A stretch of 64,000 nucleotides of DNA from Kalmusia sp. IMI 367209 (Eukaryota; Ascomycota; Dothideomycetes; Pleosporales; Didymosphaeriaceae): assembly GCA_027946365.1 (NCBI GenBank), contig JAPEUQ010000011.1, positions 806,001-870,000 on the forward strand, given 5' to 3'. The notes beneath the pieces are model-generated. The model was given only the letters and a program-made list of their open reading frames with translations, made no database searches and had not been told where the DNA came from. Made by a program: the position numbers and the translations under genes. Of the stretch, positions 36,465 through 47,788 are shown piece after piece; the first letter of the stretch is position 1; each line of letters starts with the position of its first letter.

Positions 36465-38222
36465 AGCGCGATGCGACTCGTATCGTCCTGTGAGGTTTCT
36501 TTCGTGTTATGGTGCGGGAGTCGAAGGTTGGTAAGGTATAGTTGTGCTTTGGCAGTTGTGTCCAACGCAGCTGCCAGAGGAAGTCTTGGCATGATGGGAT
36601 CTGAGCGGACTCGCCTAATTAGCTCCTTTTGTATTAGTCTGGAGCCGGGGAGGTCGTGCCGTCCAGGAACCGGTGGATCCGAACATTGACTCTACAAACA
36701 CCAATAATTATGAGTGGAGAAGCGAAGTATCTACAGGTGAGGAGGTGATCATGTTTTAGAGATGCCGTTTTGCGATTGTGGTCTGTCCCGTAGGATTTGG
36801 CCGTGATGCTTGATACAGAAGGTATATCAAAACCTGCCAGGGAAGTAATCTACGTCTGGTAAGCACTGCAGACGAAGAGGGAAATGCGACAACTAGATAA
36901 TGACATGATACCTTCCAATCTGATTTGTGTATTTTATAAAGGATAATGCAAATATAGATGTCCACTTCACTGTTCCCCCAGGACCACCAGGTGCGCACGT
37001 GAAAATAGGAGGAACACGTATTGGAGCCCGAATCTAAAGAGACGTGCGACACAGAATGCAAACAGCATGCTTTGGGTAGTCCGTCTTTCACTAACACTTG
37101 AGAATGAAGGGAAGTAAGTGTTAGTCACGAGATTTAAACGAGCAAGGTCGACGTGCGTTCACTTTTTGGCTTAGCGTCGAGATCTCCGAGCTGTGGAGTT
37201 CAATCCGAGCGCGCAATTTTGTGTATATGAGAGCAAAGTTGCGAGAACTAGCCTTCGAGATGCTATTCTGATTTGCTGCAGCTTGGTCGCAGACATCGTC
37301 GGAAGACGTCTCAGCGCTACCGTTTGGCTGCAATGGCAACGTGATGATCTTGTGAACCCGTGTCGTGGTCAGAAAAGCGCACTATTATAAACCTTACCGG
37401 ACAGACAGCTAGCACCGTTCGCTAATGTCGACCGAAGAAGAAACATCCTCCACAAGCCCATGATATCACAAGGCGTTGCTTTCCTTCTCCGAGCTACATG
37501 AAACGACTCCACAATTCGACTCATAATGATACCTTATGCATCTAGCTATATTAGGACAAAACGATGCACACTATGTTTATCCGCATTTCTCGGCAATCGT
37601 TCGCTGCTCGTTACTTACCCGGATCGGTTAGTCAAAGATGTGAGCAGAAATGACTCATGAACTACCAATCAAAGAGAACCTCCCCCGAACACAGCAGTGA
37701 AGGCCTCACCGCTGGACGTTCAGCTGTGGAATCGCAAGAGAGGGCAGAGGCTGATCGCTGTGATAGTATCGTGAATGCTGGTGTGCCTTGTTTGCTCTGG
37801 TGATTAGGATTCGTATGTAATGAATGTGTATCAATGCATTCATACTTTGGGTCGAAGCACCTAATAGAAATATGCAAGTATGAGTGCAACGAGGGGAACC
37901 TCCTGTTCTCATCTCGACTCATCGTGATAGAAAGTGAAGGAGAATGAGCAGTCACAGCTTCGATTCTAGATATAAATGCCTTGCAATGTAGATGTACCAT
38001 AGAATCAAGGAATCAATTCAATTACCATAACCGCATAGCTACGTGAGTGCCCCTTCGAAACCCCATCGCAAAGCCATAGAGATTAAAACCTTTTTTTTGC
38101 CGATATGATGCGGTTCAAGGGAACACGCAATGATCGAGCTTTTCCGACATCGTCTGAGAACATGGCTAGATCGAACAGTGAAAAAGAAACAAAAACCGAA
38201 CCACTGGCTAATGATCATAGAT
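36465..38222. other. Intergenic stretch, no gene seen
   Basis: The left end is the NOT2 promoter. Short frames on both strands (36756-37097, 37121-37339, 37662-38000) lack ATG starts or coding character. Confidence 0.45.
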
Positions 38223-39076
38223 TTACTTCTGCTGCGCACGCAGCATCGCGCGGAGCGTTTCGACTTCACCCTCGAGCCTAGCACAGCGAACCTTGAGTTC
38301 GTCACGCTCGGATTGCGTGTCCTTGAGTTGAGATTCCAGGGTGTTCATTTGGTCGACGCGCTTTTGTCGATAACGACGAGCTGCCATGGTGTTGGCCCGT
38401 CGTTTTTCAATGCGCGAGGGATCGGTAAGTGGTGTAGAAACTTTAGAGGTTGGCAATTTGATGGAGCTTGTCTCTGGCGACGAAGAATTCTGGCTCTGGG
38501 AGTTTGTTGACGTGCATGAGCCAGAATTGGAGAGAACTGGCATGATCAGAAGAGGGATCACACTGGGCAAAAGATGTACATACCTTTCTCCATAGATTGA
38601 GACATGTTCGTGTTGTAGATATTTTCCGGAAGAGACGACATATTTAAAGCATCCAGTCCGCCAGTAGATACCAAAGGATAAGCAGATAGGTCATCGCAGG
38701 AGTACGAGACAGTGGTAGGTTGTAGAGAAAAGGCGCTCCAATCAGAGGTATCGTAAATCGAGTTTTGAGAAGTAACATGAAGACCGCCAGTCAAGGCAGC
38801 GAGGGAAGAAGATGAGGACGGAAACGGAACAGAATTAACTCCGGAGGAGTCATACGAAGGCGCAAAGGACAGGGCCGCGTCCCAGCCACAACTAACAGCT
38901 GTGCCATGGAGGTCGGAGGCTGCCACCGAGTCTTCGTGGAGAGAAGAAGAGGACGACGAGTTGGCTTGGGGCAAACATGAAGCTGATGGTTGTTCGCTGC
39001 ATTCTGGGATAGTAGAGTGCGGGTCCTGATACCCGCTTGGAAAATCTAGGAACTCGTCAAAGAGAATTGGATCAGT
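38223..39076 (-). CDS. bZIP transcription factor, CpcA/Gcn4-like (start unresolved)
   Basis: Probable regulator of amino-acid synthesis genes (general or cross-pathway control). The last two exons are clear: up to 38584, intron 38583-38537 (47 nt), then 38536-38223. The DNA-binding basic region has RRANTMAARRYRQKRVDQM, followed by a leucine zipper (spaced Leu in LESQLKD, ELKVRCARLEGEVETLRAML) at the very C-terminus, as in Gcn4/CpcA. The N-terminal part has an acidic-aromatic patch (DPILFDEFLDF), then Ser-rich sequence with DWSAF, a possible activation region. The frame stays open upstream to about 39171, where CTAAC and ATTCAG mark a likely intron acceptor, but no in-frame ATG is found. The start exon therefore lies further upstream or the start is disturbed. 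Coordinates give only the part I can support. Confidence 0.8.
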
Positions 39077-39177
39077 AAAAAGGCCCCTCGCACACGGGTG
39101 AAGAGGGCGGTTGATGGATGAAGGACAGAAGCGGAAGACGGCGCGGGGCCCTTTATGCCAACGCCGAAGGGCTGAAT

Positions 39178-39183
39178 CACGTG
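39178..39183. promoter_or_regulatory. CACGTG E-box between divergent genes
   Basis: A perfect CACGTG palindrome in the shared interval between the bZIP gene (minus) and the uL29m gene (plus). Such boxes are bound by bHLH or some bZIP factors; its use here is inference. Confidence 0.35.
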
Positions 39184-39208
39184 TTAGTGAGACGGGACGA
39201 GCCCCGGT

Positions 39209-39226
39209 CTAGCGCCAATCGTGCAT
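39209..39226 (-). promoter_or_regulatory. Possible upstream mini-ORF of the bZIP gene
   Basis: The only ATG found in the upstream interval on the minus strand opens a five-codon frame (MHDWR, stop TAG). Gcn4/CpcA genes are known to be controlled by short upstream frames, so this is a candidate if the transcript starts above it. Confidence 0.3.
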
Positions 39227-39302
39227 CGGGTGGTTAACTTTTGTCTGCAGCAGCACAGCACAGCCTGCCTCCAGCTGCAACGGTGGAGCTCAGCCCTGCA
39301 CC

Positions 39303-40240
39303 ATGGCCATACCGACATCACGATTTCTGCGGCCCTCGTTGTCCTCGGTACCCTGCGACACCGCTTTTTCCTTTTTCGCGGGCTCAGCCCAATGCACGTC
39401 GCGAACGCCCCTAGCACGCTTCTCGACCTCGCCGTCGCTATGGAAGGCAGATAACAACAAGAACCGAGGGCGGTCAGCAGTGAGACACACAGGAGTACGG
39501 CCAAGGCAGACGCTTTCTGTCCGACAGAAGGACTTCGCAAATCAGCGATTGCCTACGCCAGTAGAGCCGACGTCGAAGATCATAGGCGATCCGGACCATG
39601 GGCTTTTTGAATTCTTCAAAGAGAATAAGTTGTTGAGAACACCGGTGGAGGAGTCACGACACGGTGCGTCAATCATCATTACTTGCAGTAGACACGGACT
39701 GATGATGAGATAGGACGAGCATGGACAGTCTACGAACTGCGCGACCGCGACTGGGAAACTTTGCAGCAGCTATGGTGGGTATGCGTCAAGGAACGGAATC
39801 GTCTCGCCACCGCGAAGCTCGAACACAAGAGAGTAGAAGCTGGATATGGCGAGATGGAGATGGACAAGCGCGACAAAACGGTGCAGGAGACGATGAAGGC
39901 TATTCTTGACACCCTTGCGGAGCGGAACAATGCGTACCAGGAAGCCTACAAGCTGGCGAGAAGCGATCCGACCATCGATCTCAACCGAGCTGAGCATCAG
40001 TACCAGGAGCCTACCTATGCAGTTGACGTAAGTTTGCCATCTTGGCTCACTGGATGCTGACGCTAATTAATTCAGGAAATGTACGACGAGTCGGAATTAG
40101 ACGACCCAACAGGCGTGGTACCGAAGGAGGCGTTTAAAGAACAGAACCTAAAATCGGACACGGCTACACCGTCGGAGCCTTCGACCGAATCAGTCCTTTC
40201 GACCACGAAAGAGCAACCCAAGCAATTGAACATGTCATAA
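39303..40240 (+). CDS. MRPL4: Mitochondrial large-subunit ribosomal protein uL29m (MRPL47/Mrpl4)
   Basis: Component of the mitochondrial 54S ribosomal subunit near the exit tunnel. Three exons (39303-39663, 39714-40027, 40076-40240) with introns of 50 and 48 nt give 279 residues. The N-terminus is basic and Ser/Arg-rich without acidic residues over about 45 residues, as expected of a mitochondrial targeting peptide. The conserved core starts at DHGLFEFF, crosses the first splice site into HGRAWTVYELRDRDWETL, and continues with LWWVCVKERNRLAT and a long helix (RDKTVQETMKAILDTLAERN). The C-terminal tail is Ser/Thr/Glu-rich, as in other filamentous fungi. The gene is head to head with the bZIP gene, the gap being at most about 230 nt. 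Confidence 0.92.
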
Positions 40241-40652
40241 TATACATGATGGGTACTCAGCTTTTGTATCAAACCGGGAATACAGTCTGGAAAAGCTTGT
40301 AAATCATACGATTGTAACATATATTAGGAGGCCTATCCGCCTAGTAGCAAAGCGTTATGAAGAAGACACACTAGATAATTGTACAAACATTACTAGTATG
40401 CACAATCACAGTCCCCGTGAGAATACTTCGCCGCCGAAACGCAACGCGTCGATAAAGTGCGCGGCGAGTAGGTCGTAGAAGCGCCTGCGCCACTGTAGCG
40501 AATTAGGGGGCGAGCTGGGAGGAAGCTCCGACGAACACCCCCGAGCACCCCCACATCGCAGCCGCTCACCGCTCTGCCCGCAACACCACCCACTTCTGTT
40601 TGCTCTGCCTTCACGAGAGTGAATATCGTATCCAATTTCTCACGCTCGCAAC
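40241..40652. other. Intergenic, promoter of the GDI gene
   Basis: No gene is seen; it holds the 3' end of the uL29m gene and the GDI promoter and leader. Confidence 0.5.
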
Positions 40653-42391
40653 ATGGACGAGATCGCGCCTGAGTACGACGTCATAGTGCTAGGCACAGGT
40701 ACGTAGCTACCCCGCCGGAGCTGCTAGAGACTAATGCTCCGCAGGCCTGACAGAATGTGTCCTCTCTGGGTAGCGCAAACACTCCGCGTAGATAGACACA
40801 TACTGACTACATGTAGCGTTTTCAGTGTACAGGGCAAGAAGGTGCTCCACATCGATCGCAACGACCACTATGGAGGGTACGTCATACCCGCAAGCTCAGC
40901 GGCGACCACAGAGATGCTGACTTCGTAAAGCGAGGCTGCGTCGTTGAACATTGAAGCGGTATGTACAAGACCATCCTAATGCTCTTTTTGGCTAACCTGA
41001 GCAGCTCTACAAAAAATATGGCATGACGCCTGGCTTCAACTTTGGTCGCCCGAACGACTGGAACATCGACCTAGTCCCGAAGCTGCTCATGGCCAATGGC
41101 GAGCTCACCAATATCCTCATCTCCACCGACGTTACGAAATACCTTGAATTCAAACAGATCGCGGGTAGCTTCGTCCAGCAGGGCAACGGATCGAGAGCTA
41201 CGGTGGCAAAAGTGCCCGCGACTTCCAGAGAAGCAGTCACCTCATCTTTGATGGGTTTGTTTGAGAAGCGTCGGGCGAAGGCCTTCTTCGAATGGGTAGC
41301 GGAGTATAAGCTGGACGATCCGGCAACTCATAAAGGTGAGTATCATACTGAATCTCGTAAGGCGAATGACTGAACGTGGCTAGGCCTCGATATCGCAAAC
41401 ATCGCCATGAAGGATATATACGACAAGTTTGGTTTGGAGGCAACAACTCGAGACTTCATCGGTCACGCAATGGCTTTGTACACCACAGATGACTACATCA
41501 CTACCAAAGGTCAAGCCCACGAAACCCTAGAGCGTATCAAATTGTATGCCACATCAGTGAACAGGTACGGCCCCGGCAAGTCGCCTTATATCTACCCGCT
41601 CTATGGTCTTGGCGAGCTTCCTCAAGGTTTCGCTCGTCTCTCGGCTATCTACGGAGGTACATATATGCTGAACACAGATGTCGATGAGTTCATTACAGAA
41701 GGATCGAAGGTGGTTGGTATCAAAGCTACTATGAAACATGACGATGGACCTGGAATCAAGTTCGAAACTAAGGCCAAGAAGATTCTAGCCGACCCTTCTT
41801 ACTTTCCTGGTAAAGTGAAGGTCACTGGACACCTTCTCAAGGCCATCTGCATCTTGAACAAACCCGTCCCGAACACCGTCAATTCCGATTCACTACAACT
41901 CATCATTCCGCAATCGCAGATTGGCCGGAAACACGGTAAGCAAAACAGAGTGCATTTCGTTGTGCGGGATCTGACAAGCTTAGACATCTATATTGCTGTT
42001 GTTGGTTCTGCTCACAACGTCTGCCCCAAAGACTTCTATATCGCTATCGTCTCCACTATTGCCGAAACCGATAGCAACCATCACCTCGAGCTTAAGCCTG
42101 GCCTTGACCGTTTGGGTCCGGAAGACAACAGACTAGCGACATTCACGGGTCCACCTGTACCTATCTATGAGCCCTTAGAGAGCGGAGAAAATGACAATGT
42201 CTTCATTTCCAAAGGCTATGATGCCTCAAGCCACTTCGAGACGACCACTGGTACGTTAATGGCCAGCCAATTCATGATCATGCTAATGCTTTGCAGATGA
42301 CATCAAAGACATTTACCGACGGGCTGAAGGTAAAGAGTTGGTGCTCGAAGGTCTGAGGGGAGACGAACTTCAACCTGGAACAGTAGGCTGA
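40653..42391 (+). CDS. GDI1: Rab GDP-dissociation inhibitor
   Basis: Extracts prenylated GDP-bound Rab GTPases from membranes and recycles them in vesicle traffic. Eight exons, all in phase: 40653-40698, 40745-40769, 40817-40876, 40931-40958, 41005-41335, 41384-41935, 41984-42250 and 42297-42391. They give 467 residues, close to the usual length. The small 5' exons together build the Rossmann motif YDVIVLGTGLTECVLSG and the GDI signature KKVLHIDRNDHYGGEAASLN, which is strong support for the borders. Next come YKKYGMTPGFNF and VPKLLMANGELTNIL (Rab-binding platform), then YIYPLYGLGELPQGFARLSA, LKAICILNKPV and, after the sixth intron is removed, GRKHDIYIAVVGSAHNVCPK. No damage is seen. Confidence 0.95.
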
Positions 42392-42753
42392 AATAGTGGA
42401 CGTTAAGGCGATTTCGTATATTTAGTGACTTGTGCGATGAAGCGATCGTTCCGTAGCTATACCGCATGCATTCCATCTTGATCGTCACTCTTTTGCAGGC
42501 GATAATCTCTCGACAAAAGTTCCTTGTGTGCATCCTTTCGAAATCTGAAATTTAGATTCCACTAGCTGTCCACATGTGATCGAAAGTGCTCATTGTCCCC
42601 TACGAGAGCGCTATCCTAAACGGGAAGCTTTCTAGAAGCTCTTGGCAGGAGCAACCTCGCACGTCGCGTACTCCTGCCTCCAGGGTGCTCGAAAACCATC
42701 GTGTGCTTATTCGCCGTCTGTCAATAGACGTCCACTCGTTTGGTCTACCCGCC
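42392..42753. other. Intergenic, promoter of the MCD4 gene
   Basis: About 360 bases between two tandem genes; no coding frame. Confidence 0.5.
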
Positions 42754-45700
42754 ATGGCTCAGGTTGGACGCTACCGCTTCCTTACCATCGCGGTGGTCTT
42801 CCACCTTGTCTATATCTACAGGTCCGTTCCGAGACGATCGGAAACAGCGACCGCTAATGTGCGCGTAGCATCTTCTCGATTTACTTCGTGAGCCCAATTG
42901 TCCATGGCATGCGAGAACACAGCGTCGAGAACCAAGAGGCACCTGCGAAAAAGGTTGGTGCTCTTCGTTGGTGAGTGAATAGCTGGGTTCTATGGGAATT
43001 GTGCTGGCTGACCAAATGTGCAGGAGATGGCCTACGCGCGGACAAGGCATTTCAGTCGTTTCCTGATCCTAGCCCTTCAAAGCGCGGTTCTGAGGAAGCA
43101 AAAGTCCCCCGTCCGCTTGCTCCATTCCTCCGCTCTCGTGTCCTCGAGCACGGCACGTTCGGCGTCTCCCATACTCGCGTTCCGACCGAATCTCGTCCCG
43201 GCCACGTCGCGCTGATTGCCGGGTTATACGAGGATGTATCTGCGGTCATGACCGGGTGGAAGCTCAATCCAGTTAATTTTGACAGCGTGTTCAATCGCAG
43301 TAGGCATACCTGGAGTTGGGGGAGCCCGGACATTCTGCCTATGTTCGAACAAGGCGCCGTGCCAGGAAGAGTATATGCAGACACGTACAGTGCCGAAGCG
43401 GAAGACAACTCCAAAGATGCCTGGGTGCTAGACACATGGGTATTCGACAAGGTCAGGGCACTGTTCGCAGAGGCAAAGACAAATGCGACACTAGACGCAG
43501 AGTTGCGTAAAGAGAAGAATGTATTTTTCTTGCATTTGCTGGGACTAGATACCACCGGACACTCGCACCGGCCGTATTCGTGGCAATACCTACACAACAT
43601 CCAAATTGTGGATCAGGGTGTGCAGGAAATTACGAATCTTATTGAAGAGTTCTACGACGATGGAAAGACTGCCTTTGTCTTCACAGCAGACCATGGAATG
43701 AGTGACTGGGGAAGCCACGGAGATGGACATCCAGATAATACGCGCACGCCGTTGATAGCTTGGGGGTCTGGAGTTGCCGCGCCCGTTGTTATCAAATCTG
43801 GAACTGCTCACGGTCATGAGGATGGATACTCTTCGGACTGGGGTATGGACCATATTCAACGACACGATGTTGCCCAGGCCGATGTTGCTGCGCTCATGGC
43901 ATACCTAGTCGGTCTGGCATTCCCGACAAACTCTGTTGGAGAGTTACCCCTTTCCTACCTCGACACGGACCCAAAGTCCAAGGCTCAAGCTCTTCTTGCA
44001 AACGCCAAAGAAATACTAGAGATGTATCATGTAAAAGAGGACGTAAAGAAGTCTAGCGAGCTCCGATACCAACCTTTTGCAGGTCTGGGTGATGAGACGC
44101 ACTCGGTCGAGTACCGTGTCTCTCAGATCCAGAAAGCGATTGATAGCGGTGACGCTGATGACGCTATCCGGCAAAGCAACGAACTCATACAATTGGGTAT
44201 CCAGGGTCTACGGTACTTACAGACCTACGACTGGCTATTTCTCCGAACTTTAGTCACGGCCGGCTACCTTGGTTGGATTGTTTTCGCCATCACCACTGTC
44301 ATTGACCTGCATGTGCTTCATGGCAAGTCAGAGGCAGTTCGCACCACGTCCAGCATGATAGTCTTTTCATCGATCCTAGTGCTTCTATACGCTGTGCTTT
44401 TGAAACAGCAGTCTCCCTGGATATACTATGCGTACGCGTTCTTTCCGGTCATGTTTTGGGAAGAAGTCTGGGCTCGTCTTCCGGCGATTACTCAGGGTGG
44501 AAAAGTTCTTTTTGCAAACGTAACTTCGCCCACGGATATTCTCAGATTGGCCTTCTCTACTCTTGGATTTTTCGGTCTTCTAGTCGTGCTGGTATGCTCG
44601 TAACCTAATTGCTGAAAAGACTTGGCCGCAGCTCACAATCGCACAGGTCGAAAGCTATTTCAAGCGAGAGATTTACACATTATGCTATCTTTTGGCAACG
44701 ACATGGCCTGCCTTTTATGGTAAAGACTTCATGAAACGTAACGCCTTTGCTGTCATTTCATGGGTTATCTCCTGCATGTCAATGAGCACTTTCACCCTAT
44801 TCGAAGCAAATAAGGAGGAAAATCTGAATAACATGTAGGCGCCTGAAACCAGAGACTTAGTCTCGTGCTGACCTTTGCTGCAGCTTGTATGGAGGAGGTC
44901 TCATGCTCGTTGTTGGCTTACTCTTCCTAATCGTCAAGGCTCTTGTTGACGCAAAATCGATTGATAGTCAGCTGGCCAACCCAGTACCAGATTTCGTTTC
45001 CGGAGTCATTCTCGGTGCTCAGACAGGGCTAGTTGCTCTCGCTATGTTTGTTACCAGATCCAGCGTCATCACCTTGCAGGCTCGAGAAGGACTCGGATCT
45101 GGTAACATTTATGTTGGATGGTTCACACTTTGTGAGGCTCACTTTCTTGACCGTGTCTCAATTGCTAATGATTCAGTGACTTCACTTGCCCTGCCGTCTG
45201 CATACTCGCGAAAGGCGAACCGACACTACCTCCAACGATTAGTTGTCATCTTCCTTCAGTTCGCACCTACCTTCATCATCCTCACAATTTCGTATGAAGG
45301 TCTCTTCTACTTTGCTTTCTGTTCATGCCTCTTCAGCTGGATGCGCCTAGAACACAAAGTTTACCTCTTCACATCAGAATCCACAGACGGAGCTGCGGTC
45401 GGCGCAAACCCACTCAAGCCAGCAGTGGCTGCGGCAACGGACCGGCTAACTGCGATCAAAACTGGCGACTATCGATCCCTCACGCTTGCGGATGCCCGTA
45501 TAGCACTCTTCTTTTTCTTCTTCATCCAGTCAGCTTTCTTCAGCGCAAGCAACATTGCATCCGTATCGTCATTTTCTTTAGACGCCGTCTATCGGCTCGT
45601 ACCCATTTTCGATCCCTTCTCTCAAGGGGCTCTTCTTATGCTCAAACTCATGGTGCCTTTCGCGGTTTTGAGTGCCACGTTCGGCCTCCTCAATCGCAGG

Positions 45701-46006
45701 CTGGGGGTTGCACCCTCGGCATTGTTCATGGTTGTCATGGCAGTCAGCGACGTCATGACACTCTCCTTTTTTTACAAGGTAAAAGACGAGGGCAGTTGGC
45801 TTGACATTGGCACTACAATCAGTCACTTTGTCATCGCGAGTCTGCTTGGGGTTTTCGTAGCGGGTCTAGAATTGGTCTCTGAGCATATCGTCGGTGGCGT
45901 CGAGTTTGACAGTGGTGAGAGAGATAAGAAGGCGAACGCGCAGGTTAACGGAAGGGCGAATGGGTGGCACCCTTCGGCGCAACCAGCGAAGCCTATTTCG
46001 CAATAG
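42754..46006 (+). CDS. MCD4: GPI ethanolamine phosphate transferase 1 (MCD4/PIG-N), one-base frameshift
   Basis: ER membrane enzyme that adds ethanolamine phosphate to the first mannose of GPI anchors. Exons: 42754-42821, 42869-42970, 43024-44591, 44647-44834, 44884-45131 and 45177-46006. The protein starts with a membrane anchor (HLVYIYSIFSIYFVSPIVHG), then the phosphodiesterase/sulfatase-like catalytic domain (LFVGDGLRADK, TRVPTESRPGHVALIAG, LLGLDTTGHSHRPYS, FTADHGMSDWGSHGDGH), then a multi-membrane PIG-N domain (LVVIFLQFAPTFIILTISYEG). Exon 2 is one base too long: five A at 42948-42952, where four would join EAPAK to RLVLFVGDG. With that base removed the protein is 1000 residues, as in other fungi. 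The intron 45132-45176 is 45 nt and open in frame. MCD4 is essential in yeast, so the shift is more likely a sequence error than a dead gene. Confidence 0.93.
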
Positions 46007-46722
46007 ACATCAGGTAATACAAAAGTGGCTCGGAGGCAATGAATGATTTTTGATAGCATATTGCGATAACGTTCATCCTTCGCTGTTGGTGGTTACCGTT
46101 GTGGATGCGCGCTGAGACAGAGAGTCACACGACATGGACGGATCAGGCGGCGCGCAGTGGTCGGCCATAGCAACGATGCCGGCATCATCGAAGTTGCATG
46201 ACGTTGTAGAGTGAGCGAGATGAGCGAAATGATGGGATCTATCGGGCCATTGGGATTTGACGGTTTTGAATTGTCGCGATGGTAACCAAATGGCCGTGGC
46301 TGGGGTGAGGAGCCGCCGTCGGAAGAGGCGTGGTCCGAGCGGCGCCCATCCCGCGTCGAGAGGATCCCCCCATGTCTACGCAGTCATGAGCTGTCCTCGA
46401 CCACGCGCCGTAGCATCAGTTACCCATTGCGCCAGCGCCCTCGCTCGCTTCTATTCCTCTCCACCTGCGTCGCACGAATCGCTTGCGCAACATCCATACA
46501 ACTCGTGTCACGTCGCAGCACTATTTTACTTCCCACGCGGCCCGCGCGCGCTGTCCCAACCTCCCGCAAGCCTCCCCATTTCTCTCCACTCAACAGCGCC
46601 GCACATCAACGGCCCAGCCTCCACCCACGCACGCCTCCCCTGAGCTTACTCTCTATCATCGGTGCTGCGCTTATATTGGACAAATCTCGCCAGCGCGCTC
46701 TCCGTCTCTTCTTTTCCCCAAT
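46007..46722. other. Intergenic, promoter and leader of the next gene
   Basis: Frames overlapping 46257-46975 on the plus strand are in other frames than the real gene and look random. Confidence 0.5.
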
Positions 46723-47788
46723 ATGTTCTTCAAACGCCGCTCTCGTGCCAACAGCTACATTGACAACGATCCCCCGCCGCGTTCCCAGTCCTACGACGAC
46801 TACGAGAAGAGGCCCGAAACTCGCGAAAGCCAGCAGCAGCAGCAGCAGCAAGTATCGTCGCCCATCGAACAAGACATGTATCCGCGAACCCAGCAGCCGC
46901 AGGAGCCCCAATACTCGAGGGGTCTCACTAACGGTGTCAATGGCATGTCTCTTGGCCAACCAACACCCCCTTTGAGCTCCGGCAAGACCGAGCCAATGCC
47001 CGACCTACTGGCCCAGGCCTTCAACCAGGCTGTCAGGCCCTACACTGAGAAGATCGAGCAGTTGGAGAGTCAGCTCGCCGATATGCAGGCATGGGTTGAG
47101 CAGCTAGAACAGCAGCGCGCCGAAGTGCACAGCTGGATTGACAAGCGGGGACTACGACCAGGTACGACTACCATCCTGCCCTTTACCTCTTTCATATTAT
47201 CATCGACTAATAACGACAGACGTCCCGCCCTCGATCGCAAAGATCATGGACACCACCACTCCTGATGGAGCTGTGACTCTGAACGCCCAACTCGACCGCA
47301 AAATTACCATAGTTAATTTTGATCTCCATCGCTTACAGGACGACCTGAATGACTCGATTTCGTCAGCCCACTTTGCCTCCGCCATGCTCAAGTTCCTACC
47401 CGACATCCAACGTCTAGCGCTCCTTCCGGCCGGGCCCCGCCACGCCTTTGACCTTGTTCTCAAGCTCGGCGGCAATCTTAACTCGCACGGTGGTCTCGAT
47501 ACCGGCGACGAAGATGATCTTGCCGCCCGTCGCGATTTCTACGGCCGCCTTGACGCTGCCATGGTGGATGTTGTGAGCAGGCGCTTCGGTGAGGGCGAGG
47601 ATTGGAATGTGCAGCGCGAGATTAAGCGTATCGAGAAGACCGCACAGTACTTGTCGACATATGGTATCAAACCGTACTTCCCTCAAACGTTGGATGTCAT
47701 GCGGACGGAGATGGACTACAGGTCCGGACAGAGTGGTACCAATGGGGCGACAAACGGACAAACGTCCTCGCCGCCACGGTACCATTGA
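46723..47788 (+). CDS. Conserved-looking fungal coiled-coil protein, function unknown
   Basis: No family that I can name. Two exons, 46723-47161 and 47220-47788, with a 58-nt intron (branch CGACTAAT) give 335 residues. The N-terminus MFFKRRSRANSY is followed by a disordered Gln-rich part with seven consecutive Gln near residue 38. Residues about 95-140 form a coiled coil (KIEQLESQLADMQAWVEQLE). After the splice, DVPPSIAKIM leads into a helical region with DRKITIVNFDLHRLQDDLND, MLKFLPDIQRLALLP and a final WNVQREIKRIEKTAQYLSTYG segment. The ordered second half and its alternation of hydrophobic residues suggest a real folded domain. The start is the first ATG after a pyrimidine-rich leader. Confidence 0.75.
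46831..46850 (+). repeat. CAG repeat inside a gene (poly-Gln)
   Basis: Six to seven CAG triplets coding for Gln in the coiled-coil protein above. Confidence 0.9.

Noticed and set aside
39184..39540. 118-codon frame on the minus strand that could be the missing start of the bZIP gene
   Set aside because: It is antisense to the uL29m gene, has no bZIP-like sequence, and ends in a stop before the likely acceptor in a way that cannot be joined in phase.
46427..46975. 182-codon frame on the plus strand over the start of the coiled-coil gene
   Set aside because: Different frame from the real gene; composition reflects the pyrimidine-rich leader.
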